64,000 nucleotides of DNA. Origin: Alisma plantago-aquatica (taxonomy: Eukaryota; Streptophyta; Magnoliopsida; Alismatales; Alismataceae). This document shows, one piece after another, positions 36,501 through 45,249 of the stretch (positions are counted from its first letter, which is position 1; each line of letters starts with the position of its first letter). Both the position numbers and the translations under genes were made by a program. The notes under the pieces are model-generated. The model was not told the DNA's origin and ran no database searches. It worked only from the letters and a program-made list of their open reading frames with translations. The stretch lies in contig OY856409.1 in NCBI GenBank assembly GCA_963693085.1, positions 1,334,651,915 through 1,334,715,914 on the forward strand, read 5' to 3'.

Positions 36501-38268
36501 GGCTAGTGATCTATTAGGACTCATACATACTGATGTATGTGGCCCTTTTAGAACAACGGTTAGCGGTGGGTATCTGTACTTCATTACCTTCACTGATGAC
36601 TTCAGTAGGTATGGTTATGTTTACTTGATGAAACATAAATAAAAAATTCTTGAAAAGTTCAAAGAGTTTATGAATGAAGTACATAATCAACTTGGCAAAG
36701 TAAGACAATTCGTTCTGATCGAGGTGGAGAATACTTAAGCTAAGAGTTTGAGGACCTTATACGAGCCCATGGTATGAAATCACAGTGGACTCTACCTGGA
36801 ACATCGTAACATAATGGTGTATCAGAAAGAAGGAATCACACATTGCTAGATATGGTGCGATCAATGATGAGTTTTTAGCTGAATTTCCGACTACCTTCTG
36901 GGGTTATGCTCTTGAAACCTCCACGTTTACACTAAATCAAGTACCATCTAAATCGGTTCAAATGACACCATATGAGATATGGTATAAGAAGCGTCCCAAT
37001 GTGTCTTTTATGAGGATTTGGGGATGTGAAGCTTATGTGAGGAAAATGTTCCTGAAAAGCTTGGCCCTAAATCTGATAAATGTTATTTTGTTGGGTATCC
37101 TAAGGAGACTAAAAGATATTACTTTTACTCCCTATCTGACAGCAAAGTGTTTGTTGCCAGTGATGCTGCATTACTATAAAGGAATTTATTTCCAAAGAAA
37201 TCAGTGGGAGGAAAGTGGAACCCGAAGAGGTTCGAGACCAACAATATCAAAGGCTGCATATCTTGGTACTACCGACCTGTCTGTCGATAGTACCGACATG
37301 GCGGCAGACCGGCGGTTCTGAAGTTTTTTTTTCTCTTATTTTATTATTCTACATGTATTTGTTCTTTCTGTAAAGATATGCTACGGCACACACTGTACCC
37401 TAAGTACTTGTCACACAACTTTTCTTAGTACTTATAGGTAAATATTGTCTCGTGGAACATCCTTAATGATTATACCTGGTTTTGGGAGTCTCATTGATAG
37501 TAAACCTCATGTTTGCCATAAAAGACATGGTCATCTCAACATAAATCGTTACCATTCTAGAGTGCCAGTATTGGTGGTCAATTCATTGGTTCTCTTTGTC
37601 ACTCTCTCTACATCAAGGACAACTTGTTCGGTCAACCATAGTGTAGATTTCAGACTCGATCAACTCTTGGAAACGACCCCACATCACTCTTCTTGCTTGC
37701 CGACTCTTGCTGGGAGGATAAACTACTTTGAACTCTGTATCTTATGTATTCAACGTAGCTTAAGTGAACTTATCTCGAGGGGAGGAGTACTGCAAACCAT
37801 TTGACATTTGTTAAATATATATTACATTAGTATAGGGAGTTCATTGTAATGACAACCTGGTTTCGACACTCCTCTCTAGCATGTTTTAGGTTTAACTCCT
37901 ATATAAACATGTACTCTGTGTCTATTTGATTCGTCAGGTGATAAACAGTTCCTATTCTACTTGGTATTAGAGCCTCATCCAATTTTCTCCCCTTTCCTTC
38001 ATTTTTTAATTACTATTTGGCGTATTCATATAAGTTTGTTATTCTGTATTAGATAGTTATGTAGTTGCAAAATATGTTCTCCACGTTATGATCTTTGTAA
38101 ATTCTGCTTTCCATTACACTGGTTTATACTCTAGATGTCTTTTTGTTCACATGCAAAAACAGATTCAAGCAATGCGTCAAGTAAAGAATCCTGGTGTCAT
38201 CATTAATCTTGGTTCTTCATCTGGTCTTTATCCTATGTACGCAGATCCTGTATATGCTGGATCCAAAG
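9238..38268 (+). CDS. Short-chain dehydrogenase/reductase, 15-hydroxyprostaglandin dehydrogenase-like, four exons, 3' end not in window
   Basis: The exons are 9238-9292, 21900-22073, 27370-27551 and 38163-38268. They splice in phases 1, 1, 0 and 1 with GT-AG borders and give 172 residues plus one base of codon 173. The classical SDR motifs appear in order: TGGASGIG at 12-19 (dinucleotide binding), LDF with Asp37 ending beta-2 (favours NAD+ over NADP+), CDV at 71-73, INCAGI around 97-102 (the NNAG site, with Cys for the second Asn), DVNL with catalytic Asn126, NLGSSS with Ser155, and YAGSK with Tyr168 and Lys172. The Ser-to-Tyr spacing of 13 matches human 15-PGDH. Family members have about 250-320 residues, so the substrate-binding C-terminus must lie beyond 38268, probably past the window. 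Activity as an NAD+-dependent alcohol dehydrogenase or reductase is inferred and the physiological substrate is unknown. No stop or frameshift is seen. Confidence 0.88.
9293..10498. other. SDR intron 1, left part, without a recognised element
   Basis: No exon is recognised between exons 1 and 2. Around 10360-10490 there are GACACGGACATGG-type strings resembling the GGACACGG-rich element at 28.7-29.4 kb, so a fragment of that family may lie here. Confidence 0.4.
10499..10575 (-). repeat. Likely LINE 3' end with ATG-type tail
   Basis: On the minus strand, a short sequence resembling the end of plant LINE reverse-transcriptase ORFs (NMIEIKNLRLRR) is followed by an (ATG)n microsatellite, seen as (ATC)n at 10500-10520 on the plus strand. 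The same arrangement closes the LINE tail at 15.9-16.08 kb. It is truncated upstream by the LTR that begins at 10576. Confidence 0.4.
10893..11062 (+). repeat. Copia-like LTR 3' end with primer-site remnant
   Basis: A TATATATAGG promoter-like string and a run ending TTTTCTACA at 11050 are followed at once by TAGTACCAGAGC at 11051-11062, close to the plant copia primer site. The LTR start is not defined. It faces right, opposite to the surrounding element. Confidence 0.45.
11063..12035. other. Unassigned element leader-like DNA
   Basis: No coding region is recognised. The right end (about 11980-12035) resembles, on the minus strand, an LTR-element leader beginning at a TTATCAGAGC primer-site-like string, similar to the leader at 26.9 kb. 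Confidence 0.35.
12040..13690 (-). pseudogene. Copia gag-protease-integrase remnant
   Basis: The minus strand carries, in element order, a gag-like segment around 13420-13060 (YLVDELATSQPI is characteristic), a decayed zinc knuckle near 12950 (CPICGVPSHSPC), a protease remnant near 12760 (YLDTNAH in place of the usual D-S/T-G-A), a pre-integrase segment near 12650-12480, and an integrase-core fragment near 12210-12050 (LDLIYLDVWGP, IVDDFSKFYWLYPL). There are many stops and frame changes. Reverse transcriptase and RNase H are absent. This is a dead copy, recognisable by motif order. Confidence 0.65.
14119..15016. mobile_element. Non-autonomous hAT-like element with 8-bp target duplication
   Basis: The element is 898 bp. 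It starts CAGTGTTTTGAAAAG, and the reverse complement of its end starts CAATGTTTTAGAAAG. It is flanked by the identical 8-mer ATTCTTAT at 14111-14118 and 15017-15024. An 8-bp duplication plus CA(G/A)TGTTTT ends is the plant hAT signature. GC-rich GCGCC/GGCGG subterminal blocks lie at both ends (about 14130-14300 and 14940-15000) around an AT-rich core. There is no transposase ORF. Confidence 0.85.
15025..16910 (-). pseudogene. LINE (L1-type) endonuclease/reverse transcriptase remnant with inserted opposite LINE tail
   Basis: On the minus strand the order is a linker region near 16890-16600 (ETLW...NDKVRKAIKLK), a reverse-transcriptase segment near 16250-16080 (SHIMKLWERII; NKFGFMDGRFTIDVTYRIRK), a palm-like segment near 15690 (WCMLFTND where L1-type elements have F-A-D-D), and a C-terminal segment near 15280-15080 (KKQFLNKMNAAKMCVLKGMW). 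Stops are frequent. The frame stops after RKLMER at about 16080, where a plus-strand LINE tail (15905-16085) intervenes. A GACACGG-rich fragment lies near 15745-15850. Confidence 0.65.
15905..16085 (+). repeat. LINE 3' end with (ATG)n tail, head-on to the surrounding LINE
   Basis: The plus strand reads LTWEELMKKDFESLHLDQS and then WKRRIHVADPNMVGIEA before a stop, followed by (GAT)n. This ending (VADP-x-x-x-G) is the usual C-terminus of plant L1-type reverse transcriptases. It interrupts the minus-strand LINE, so it is probably a younger, 5'-truncated insertion. Confidence 0.65.
16911..17776. other. Unassigned intron 1 sequence
   Basis: AT-rich. No exon or element boundary is recognised. Confidence 0.4.
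17777..21240 (-). mobile_element. Non-coding LTR element, antisense, interrupted by a hAT-like insertion
   Basis: Direct repeats begin (T)GGAAAATAAGATAG at 17777 and 21043. The right copy follows ...TAACACCAT, which on the minus strand reads as a worn primer site after an LTR ending in CA. The left copy ends near 18030 and is followed by CTCCCCTTAAATTGG, a polypurine tract on the minus strand. The polarity is therefore minus, with LTRs at 17777-18030 and 21043 to about 21240. The interior has no recognisable gag or pol, as in LARD/TRIM-like derivatives, and holds the element at 19350-20594. Confidence 0.55.
19350..20594. mobile_element. hAT-like element, family B copy 1, 8-bp target duplication
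   Basis: The element is 1245 bp. The left end is CAAGGAACAAGGT, and the reverse complement of the right end is CAAGGAATGAAGT. The identical 8-mer CCACCAAG flanks it at 19342-19349 and 20595-20602. The interior near both ends is packed with TCGGTAT/ATACCGA and GCCGGT motifs in both orientations, like subterminal transposase-binding repeats. A second copy with matching interior lies at 60146-61130. No transposase is encoded. Confidence 0.88.
21241..21899. other. End of SDR intron 1
   Basis: This stretch holds the 3' part of intron 1, with a T-rich run near 21750-21880 and the acceptor TGTGACAG|G at 21899. No other feature is seen. Confidence 0.6.
21900..22073 (+). CDS. SDR exon 2
   Basis: The acceptor is GTGACAG|GA and the donor CAA|GTAAGC. 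The exon completes Gly19 and encodes residues 20-76 (KALSLALSRKGIFVTILDF at the start, YIKCDVSNA at the end) plus one base of Ser77. Asp37 and Asp72 are the expected ribose- and adenine-contacting positions. Confidence 0.9.
22074..23888. other. SDR intron 2, left part, no element identified
   Basis: I see no exon or clear transposon boundary. A 110-codon minus-strand ORF at 22627-22959 shows no domain I recognise. Confidence 0.45.
24006..24661. mobile_element. hAT-like element, family C copy 1, inside a copia LTR
   Basis: The element is 656 bp. The left end is CATAGTCACAA and the right end the exact complement TTGTGACTATG. The flanks are CAAGTAAG (23998-24005) and CAAGTAGG (24662-24669), a near-perfect 8-bp duplication differing at one base. 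The intact sister LTR shows the uninterrupted site. Subterminal GTTTTAAACG-type repeats lie at the left, and an (AT)n microsatellite is near the middle-right (about 24466-24507). There is no coding capacity. The second copy is at 57931-58557. Confidence 0.88.
24462..24510. repeat. (AT)n microsatellite
   Basis: A run of about 20 AT dinucleotides inside the family C hAT-like element. A matching (AT)n run occurs at the equivalent place of the second copy (about 58078-58112). Confidence 0.9.
27174..27369. other. End of SDR intron 2
   Basis: A T-rich stretch leading to the acceptor TGTTTTAG|GT at 27369. No other feature is seen. Confidence 0.6.
27370..27551 (+). CDS. SDR exon 3
   Basis: The acceptor is TTTTAG|GT and the donor GCG|GTATGC. 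It completes Ser77 and encodes residues 78-137. It carries the beta-4 segment RLDICINCAGI and the catalytic-tetrad Asn126 in MDVNLIAVI. The cysteine at position 99 replaces the second Asn of the usual N-N-A-G; this position varies among plant SDRs. Confidence 0.9.
27552..28729. other. SDR intron 3, left part
   Basis: AT-rich. No exon or element boundary is recognised. Confidence 0.45.
28739..29418. mobile_element. GGACACGG-rich non-autonomous DNA element
   Basis: GTTTGTAAG occurs at 28730-28738 and 29419-29427, a 9-bp direct repeat flanking a 680-bp unit. The ends are partly inverted: the left has AAGGAAGTACGGACAC...TCTAGACAC, and the right, reversed, has AAGAAGCATGTACACTTCTAGACAC with a few extra bases outside. 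Multiple GGACACGG/CCGTGTCC strings lie near both ends around an AT-rich core. The 9-bp duplication fits Mutator-like elements, but an 8-bp hAT duplication is not excluded. Fragments of similar sequence occur near 10.4 and 15.8 kb. Confidence 0.6.
29428..30089. other. Unassigned intron 3 sequence
   Basis: No exon, RNA gene or element end is seen. Confidence 0.4.
30090..30320 (+). pseudogene. LINE reverse-transcriptase scrap
   Basis: An 83-codon ORF region contains MPYGSECWAVKKQ, which is diagnostic of the region after the palm domain in plant L1-type reverse transcriptases. The flanking residues are only loosely similar. It is isolated and 5'-truncated. Confidence 0.6.
30431..32415 (+). repeat. 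5' LTR of the long-LTR copia element
   Basis: It has TG...CA ends and directly abuts the primer site. It includes TATAAATAG-type promoter sequence at about 31903-31912 and several GAACCGA(C/T)CGG motifs at about 31510-31820. No second copy is in the window, so LTR divergence cannot be used to date it. Confidence 0.7.
32898..34218. mobile_element. hAT-like element D with 8-bp target duplication
   Basis: The element is 1321 bp. The left end is TAGGGATGGCAA, and the reversed right end is TAGGACAGGCAA. AACTGGAG flanks both sides (32890-32897 and 34219-34226). CGGGTT/AACCCG strings fill the outer parts. A block at about 33056-33708 that is rich in GACTAGTCGG palindromes, with its own inverted ends (ACTTGTCAAAGCGGCC against ACTTGTTGAGTCGGCC when reversed), looks like a second element nested inside. 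There is no coding capacity. Confidence 0.8.
33056..33708. mobile_element. Possible nested inverted-repeat element rich in GACTAGTCGG
   Basis: The ends are imperfect inverted repeats of about 16 bp. Clusters of CGACTAGTCGG-type palindromes occur near each end (33090-33145 and 33520-33690). I could not find a convincing target duplication, so the boundaries are approximate. Confidence 0.45.
35080..37260 (+). pseudogene. Copia gag-protease-integrase remnant (TNT1-like)
   Basis: Remains appear in order across several frames. Gag lies at 35214-35573 (HLMLICKNYELHEQCDDM, YNISKTLFECKMTEGDSVDP) and 35539-35730. The protease is near 35900 (SWVLDTGCGFHICSNV, catalytic D-T-G retained). The integrase core is at 36454-36642 (LIHTDVCGPF, FITFTDDFSRYGYVYL) and later patches run to about 37250 (MTPYEIWYKKRPNVSFMRIWGC). 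Frame changes and stops occur throughout, and nothing follows for reverse transcriptase. Confidence 0.75.
37788..37974 (+). repeat. Solo-type LTR bounded by polypurine-like and primer-site-like sequence
   Basis: GAGGGGAGGAG ends at 37787. An LTR-like stretch (TACTGCAAACC... to ...CCTATTCTAC, containing TATAAACATG) runs to about 37961, and TGGTATTAGAGCC follows at 37962. A polypurine tract on one side and a primer site on the other is the internal junction order LTR-interior-LTR. It may be a fragment of a tandem or recombined copia. Confidence 0.45.
38163..38268 (+). CDS. SDR exon 4 (active-site exon)
   Basis: The acceptor is AAAACAG|ATT and the donor AAAG|GTATTT. It encodes residues 138-172 plus one base, starting IQAMRQVKNPGVIINLGSSS and ending PVYAGSK. 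It holds catalytic Ser155, Tyr168 and Lys172. The next exon should begin with the last two bases of a glycine codon followed by the helix after the active site. I could not find one in the remaining 25.7 kb. Confidence 0.9.
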
Positions 38269-39557
38269 GTATTTTTCGTGCATTGCTAGTATTTTTCTTT
38301 CAATTCTTTGCAGCAAAGTTTTGTCTTATGTGGTACTTGGGGGAAAATCTGTATGTCCAGAAACATTGAACTTGTTTATTTAGGTGTTATTCAACTACAG
38401 GAAATTTCTGAATATAAACCAAATAAAATGGACTGTAAAAATGTTAGTAGAATGCAAGCCTCACTTTCACTAACGGGATATCTACTTGATACTTGCACAT
38501 TCATCACTATGTTCCGTATTCATAGTTATTAAGGCGAATGCCTAGCTATCCTAGGCGTTCTTGAGGGGGCCTAAGTTTGGGTGCTCAATGCTGCCCCCCC
38601 TTGAGGCTAAGTGGCTTAGGTAACCTGTGCGATATGAAAACTACTTTTTTGTTTGTTTTATGTTGAGAATCAGGTATTTTGGTTACTACTGTAGACTTAA
38701 GTTCTTAAGCTATTTTTATTTGTTCAATGATTTGAGTACATAGTTACTGATTACACTTAGTCCTTTCAAACCATATATTCTGATTTGCAACAAATTTTTG
38801 TGATTGTTACGGATTTAGCTATCTGTAATTAACATTGATAATTTCAGTGGTACAACTGAGTTCGTTAAAATAAATACTTTAACTAGTTCAGTTGATGATC
38901 ATACAACATGTGTGTGTGTGCTTGTACACACACACATGGAAAAAGATACACAACACCCATTCTACACCCACTTTTACACCTAAATAACACAAACTGTGGG
39001 GTATGTATTTTATACAGACACAGTACGTATATATACACAACTAGTACAAATACAACACAACTATACAAAAAAAATTGCCCATAGGAGACCCTTTTAGGCC
39101 GTTATTGAGCCTTTAGCCTATAACAAATATATTTTTTACAGTACACATTTTTGCTAGGAGCTATACAAAAAATGTACACGTCAGTATAAAAAGTATACAC
39201 ACCTGTGCAGACAATAGTGGATCATTAATGACTGTTATATAGCCATCAATTGGGTTTTTTTCAGGAATTGTTTCAGGGTGTGTGTATCACTACCCTATAT
39301 GTATACTCGAGTGTGTAGGGCGTGCTGTACACTCAAGTGTTGTTTGCATATCAAGACTCATTTAAAAAATCTAAATTGTTGATCTATTCCTATGATAAAT
39401 ATAAACAACACAAATTTGAGCTCATTTGGATGGTAAGGCACTCAACCAGAAACATCAAAATCGATACACATTTTTTCAAGTGTTTCATTTTGTTGTTTTT
39501 AGATGCATGACCTATAGTGTCCAAATGAGCTCAATTTTTCTTTGTAAACTATTAATT
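38269..39557. other. Start of SDR intron 4; minor repeat fragments
   Basis: At 38530-38640 is an AAGGCG...CCTAGGCG-type sequence like a decayed hAT-like end. At 38880-39330 there are GTGTGTGTAC/GTACACACAC inverted strings and TACACTC motifs, and 39420-39550 has weak similarity to 56920-57030. No coding region is seen. Confidence 0.4.
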
Positions 39558-40369
39558 TGTCGGAAAATATCGTAATGTGAAAATTCCCAATATGTTTCTC
39601 ATTGATACATGGGAAACCATAGGAGAGGAGGCAAGTACACAGAAGCGAACATAACCCTGTTACACTAGGAGTCCAGATTCGAATGGGCCAAATAAACTTG
39701 GTCCTGTATACAATATAAACTAAATACTCTTTTACTCTAATGCTGCCCCTTAAACTGGGAGCTTAGGAGAATTCCAAGTAACCTTGCAAACATACATGCC
39801 GGTATTAAAGATAAACAAAGCCCACACACTAATTTCACCCCTCCCTAATATTACAATCAAGCACTAAACAATCGAACACTCTTCCTTAAGTAGATAATAT
39901 CAACACTAGTAATCAACATGACTTGAACCAATCTTTGAGCTGTAGGTGAGGGATTGAGTAGAGTATAGTGTCAACAACAAGCAACTCTCTAACACTTCTC
40001 ACCCTAAGCAGATAACTCCAAGTAGGTAGTACATAGGCAAGTACTAGGAGCTTCATGATAAAAAAGCAGTGGCTATGGAATAGTAGAATATAGTAGCAAG
40101 TCACAACAAGCAACATCTCTCAGTCGCTAGTGTCGCTGAGTAGTCCAGAGAGTGCTAGGTCACAAGTAGTTTGCTGCGGAGGGTGATGGAACTTAGAATT
40201 AGTTGTGAACGTGCATACCAATGCACAGACAAGCCAGATAATGTTGGGACAAAAGCAAAGTAGTTGATGTGTATAAAACCTGGACAAGCCAGAGAGTGTT
40301 GGAATACAAGGTAAGTAGTTGACGTGTATAAAACACAGACAAATATAGTACTATAGACGACGTAGTTTG

Positions 40370-40525
40370 TGTTAATATATTTCATATTTATTCTATTTTG
40401 TAATTTCTATATCCTGCTGGACCTCTATGTAAATTATCCAGTTTCTCTTATTAATAAAAAGGGAGAAGGCTTATGGCCTCTCTCAACGCTGCATTGCACG
40501 TTGCATTGCGGCACCACATTTCACA
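40370..40525 (+). repeat. 5' LTR of copia 40370-45405
   Basis: 156 bp, TG...CA ends, with four differences from the 3' LTR. Confidence 0.9.
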
Positions 40526-41029
40526 TAGTACAAGAGCAAGGTTCCTAACCTAACTCTACCCAGCCGTCACAACCCAGCGCCGCCGCCGGTCGGCCGGCCG
40601 CCAACGTGAACAGTAACTCCGGCGGTGAACAGTAATTCCGGTGGTGAACAGTACGCGGCGTGAATAGTAATTCCTGCGTGAACAGAGCACGTCGCCAGCC
40701 TTCCCCGGCCGCTGCGACGCCGACCCAAAGCGGGCGGAGCAGCCGTCTCCCGGTCCAGGCGCCGTAGCCGCCGTCCCCCCTTCTCTTCTATCTCCAGATC
40801 GTCAGGTCCTTCGGTTGATCCAACAGATTTCTAAATCCCAAACCGGAGGGTCCGTCGGTACGTAAGAAATTCCTAATCACATCTCCTCCATGTGTGATTA
40901 GGGAAATTTCAGTTGGGGGCTGTGGATGCGTCAGATACGCATTTGATCTTGTGACGTGATGGGTATCTCCCCGTCACCCATAGCTTCTTGTGACGTGTAT
41001 CAATCCGTCACTCTTCTTCTCGTCAAATC

Positions 41030-44000
41030 ATGGAGGACACCAAGGCATCTACCATCTACAGTGAGATGTCTCCTATCCCCTCCATCAAGCTGAACAGGAA
41101 GAATTATCCCTTATGGATGAATGCTGTCCATACTGTATTGGAGTCATGCGACATGGCGAGACACATTGATTCTGATCCTCCTGCACTTACTGACAAAGGC
41201 TATGCTGAATGGAAGCGTCATAACAGTCTGGTGAAGACCTGGTTGTGGGGGAGCATGGAACCTGGGATTGCCTCAAGGTTCATGTTCTACACTACTACCA
41301 AAGAGATCTGGGATACAACGAAGAAACATTATTCTCAAGAGAAGAATGCGCTTCGTCAGTTCATGATATATGATTGCCTGTTTGCAGAACGACAGGGAGA
41401 CAAACCTTTAGAAGAATATTTTGGAGTGATTCAAGGTATTGCACAAGAGCTAAGTTTCTACCATCCAGTAACTGTCCAGGAGCAAGTCAAAGGCAGAGAT
41501 GACTTGATTACATCAAAATTCTTGTCTGGTCTGAGTTTTTCGTGCAGTTCAGCCCGTAATGTTATCTTAGCTTCTGATAAACTTCCCAGCTTGGAAGAGG
41601 CCTATTCAAGGATTTTACAGACAAATTTTGAACCTATTGATCCTACCGTAGTCTCATCTCAGGGAGATTCTCATGCTTCTGTAGCTGCTGCAGTGAGAGG
41701 AGGACGGACAGGTTTGGGCCGAGGACGTGGAACTCGCCCTAAGTGCACTTTCTGTGACAAACCTGGACACAGTTGAGAAATGCTGGAAGAAGCATGGTCG
41801 ACCTGCTGCACCACCTGTGGGAGCAGCAAACTATGATACTACTACTAAGTCTACTGAGCCTCCTGCTTCAAATTCTGGTTCTTCTGGCATCACACTCACC
41901 AAGGGGGAATATGATAGATTTATCCTCGCTACTCAACATCTGAGCTTGGGATCAACACCTTCAGCCAACTTGGCGTCCACCACTGGTAATCAGGCTACCT
42001 CTTTATTGGCTTTTGGTTCTACTTCATCATGGGTCGTTGACTCTGGAGCGTCACAACATATGCCTGGTATGAGGAGACTTCTTCACTCCATTGACTCACA
42101 TATCCCTCACAAATCTGTAACAATAGCAGATGGTTCAGTGAGGAGAGTGTTAGCTAGTGGATCTGTTTCTCTGAATCCTGGAATTGATCTTAAATCCGTA
42201 CATTATGTGCCTGCTTTTCCTTTTAATCTTCTGTCTGTTGCTAAGTTGATTGATACTGTGAAATGTACGGTAACCTTTGGTCCTTGTTTTGTGTTACATG
42301 ATCTCAAGAGTATGAGGACGATTGGTGGGGGGCCTAGGAAAGGTGATCTCTACCTTTTCCACGGTGACAGTTTGCCTCGCCAAGTTTCTGCTCCTGCTCC
42401 AGCTATCTTATTGAGTGGCTCTCCCTTACTGTGGCACTACAGATATGGACATCCTTCATTGGAGAGCCTGAGAAAGTTAGAACCAAAATTGTCTCAAGTA
42501 TCGCCTTTAGAGTGTCAGTCCTGTCAACTGGGGAAACATCATAGAATGTCTTATCCCGGTTGTGTCAATAAACGGGCATCATGTCCTTTTGAGTTGGTCC
42601 ATAGTGATGTTTGGGGTCCTGTGAAAGACCATAGTTATAATGGTTTTTGTTATTTTATCTCCTTTATGGATGACTTTTCGCGTATGACTTGGATTTATTT
42701 GTTGAAAAGTCGAGAGTCTGTGCTATCTATTGTCAAACATTTTCATCAAGAAATAAAAGTTCAATTTGATTGCAATATTAAAGTTCTTCAATCTGATAAT
42801 GCTTTGGAGTATGTTCAAAATGCCATGGCTGATTTTTGTAGTTCTGTTAGGATGATACATCGTACATCCTGTCCTCACACCCCTCAGCAGAATGGGGTAG
42901 CAGAGAGGAAAAATCGTCATCTTCTTGATATTACCAGGACAATCATGTTTCAATCTAATGTTCCTAAGCGGTTCTGGTCCGACGCTCTCCTTACTGCATG
43001 TTTTCTTATCAACAGGCAACATTCTTCTGTGCTTCAAGGACGTACTCCTTTCTCTGTCTTACGTCCCAAGGATCAACCCTTCTTTGTTCCTCTTAGAGTG
43101 TTTGGTTGTACTTCTTTTGTCCACAATTTTGATCCTAAGGCTGATAAGTTATCTCCTAGGTCAATTAAGATTCTCTTTCTTGGGTACTCCAACACTAGCA
43201 AAGGGTACAAGTGTTATTGTCCAAGTCTTTGTCGTATGTTTGTGTCTAGAGATGTGACTTTTCATGAATCCACTCCATATTTCTCTAGTGTTCCCAGTAA
43301 TGGGGAGCAATTGTGTGAGAGAGTGCCACCATCAGATGCTAGTGAGAGAGTGCCACCGCCACATCAGAGTGAGAGAGTGCCACCTATCATTCCTGACTAT
43401 ACTATCATTCAGGAAGAGCAGCTAGCAGATGGTCCACAAATTTAGCAATATTCACATGTTTATAGCAGACGAGGCATACACGATCCAGAGGAGGTAGCGA
43501 CTCCAGTCTCTAAGCCCTCCTCATCTTCCTCTACTCAAGGGATTCCTGAAGAACCATCCGACCTTGATGTTCCCATTGCTGTTCGCAAAGGTACCCGTTC
43601 CTATACTATTCGACATCCTATTACAAATGTATGTTGTTTGTCCAAGTTATCTCAGCAGGCTCGCTCTTTTGCTCTTGGGATTGATTCTGTGGTCATTCCA
43701 AGAAATCATCTTGATGCTATGAAGGATATTGGCTGGAAACAGGCTATGCATGTTGAGATGTCTGCTCTGTTACAGAACAACACCTGGGAACTTGTTGATT
43801 TACCTCCAGATAAAAATGTTGTGGGATGCAGATGGGTATTTATAGTAAAACATAATCCAGATGGTTCTGTGGAGAGATTGAAAGCTAGATTGGTTGCAAA
43901 GGGGTACACTCAGACATATGGGGTTGATTTCTTTGAGACCTTCTCACCAGTGGCTCGTCTGAATTCTGTGCGTATCCTTATTTCTCTGGCTACTACATTT

Positions 44001-45242
44001 GACTGGCCTCTATTTCAGCTCAATGTAAAGAATGCCTTCCTTCATGGTGGTCTACAAGAGGAGGTATACATGGAGCAACCACCTGGTTTTGTTGCTCAAG
44101 GGGAGTGTCAGAAGGTGTGTAGGTTGAAGAAAGCCATCTATGGATTGAAACAATCTCCTCGAGCTTGGTTTGACAAGTTCAATGATGTTGTGCTAAAGAT
44201 GGGTTTTTCTCGTTCTATTACTGATCACTCTTTATTTTATTCTACTTCTTCTGGTGGATCTATTATTATTGCTGTGTATGTTGATGATATTGTTATCACT
44301 GGTAGCGATTCCACAAGCATATCTCGTGTGAAAGCGGGCTTGCAGGGACACTTTCACACAAAGGATCTGGGAAAACTGAGATACTTTTTGGGCATTGAAG
44401 TACTTATATCTCATGCAGGTACGAATTTGTCTCAGAGAAAATATGTGCTGGATTTACTACAGGAAACTGGTATGAGTGAGTCCAAGCCTATGTCTACTCC
44501 TATGGACTATCATGTGAAGGAGATGACTAATGATAATGATTATCCAGATCCAGGATATTACAGGAAAATTGTGGGAAAATTGATATATTTGACACTCACA
44601 TGTCCTGACATTTCTTTTGCTGTAGGAGTGGTGAGTCAGCATATGAGCTCTCCAAAACAGTCTAATTGGACATCTGTTTGTCGTATTCTGAGATATTTGA
44701 AAGGTGCACCTGGTAAGGGAATCACCTATTATAGGCCGAAGACTCCTATATCCACACTGTCTCTTACTGGTTATGCAGATGCAGATTGAGCTGGTAATCT
44801 GAATGATAGGAGGTCTACGTCTGGATATTGCACATTTCTGGGGAATCATCTTATTATCTGGAAAAGCAAAAAGCAAAATGTTGTGGCAAGATCTAGCACG
44901 GAATTTGAGTATAGAGCAATGGCACATGCATGTTGTGAGTTGCAGTGGGTTCAATTTGTACTTTCTGAATTAAAGATTCCTGTTTTGTCTCCTATAGAAC
45001 TCAGATGTGACAATCAAGCGGCCATATACATTGCTAAGAATCTAGTCTTCCATGAACGTACTAAGCAAATTGAAGTTGACTGCCACTTTATCAGAGACCA
45101 GATCAAGAATGGAACTGTTGTGACTCCACATGTCAAGTCTGAAGATCAACTTGTAGATGTTCTTACGAAGCCATTGAATCCAGCAGCTTTCAAGAGTTTT
45201 TGCAACAAGCTGGGCCTACACGATGTGTACACTCCAGCTTGA
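41030..45242 (+). pseudogene. Copia gag-pol, broken at several points
   Basis: Gag starts at the ATG at 41030 and runs to a zinc knuckle (CTFCDKPGH), where the frame is lost just after the histidine (stop at 41774); the pol frame continues one frame over. Pol shows protease WVVDSGASQHM, the pre-integrase H/C zinc site (CQSCQLGKHH), integrase acidic residues (HSDVWGP, QSDNA, and E in NGVAERKNRH), reverse transcriptase with YVDD intact, and RNase H (DNQAAIYIAKN, HERTKQIEVDCHF). Lesions are the gag/pol frame break, a TAG at 43443, a TGA at 44787 within RNase H, and N in place of the first catalytic Asp of reverse transcriptase (QLNVKNAFLHG). It cannot transpose on its own. Confidence 0.88.
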
Positions 45243-45249
45243 GGGGGAG

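Larger units (their letters stand above)
30431..37300 (+). mobile_element. Long-LTR Ty1/copia element lacking a 3' LTR
   Basis: The 5' LTR spans 30431-32415 (1985 bp), from TGTTGGTATG to CCCTACA, and is followed by the primer site TGGTATCAGAGCC at 32417. Such long LTRs occur in SIRE/Maximus- and Angela-like copia lineages. The interior has a TNT1-like gag, protease and partial integrase at 35.1-37.25 kb, but reverse transcriptase, RNase H and the 3' LTR are missing, so it is 3'-truncated. A hAT-like element at 32898-34218 splits the leader. Confidence 0.7.

Noticed and set aside
41030..45242. Reading the copia as an endogenous retrovirus or a functional virus-like element
   Set aside because: The integrase-before-reverse-transcriptase order, tRNA-Met-like primer site and absence of an envelope ORF identify a plant Ty1/copia retrotransposon, and it is broken in several places.
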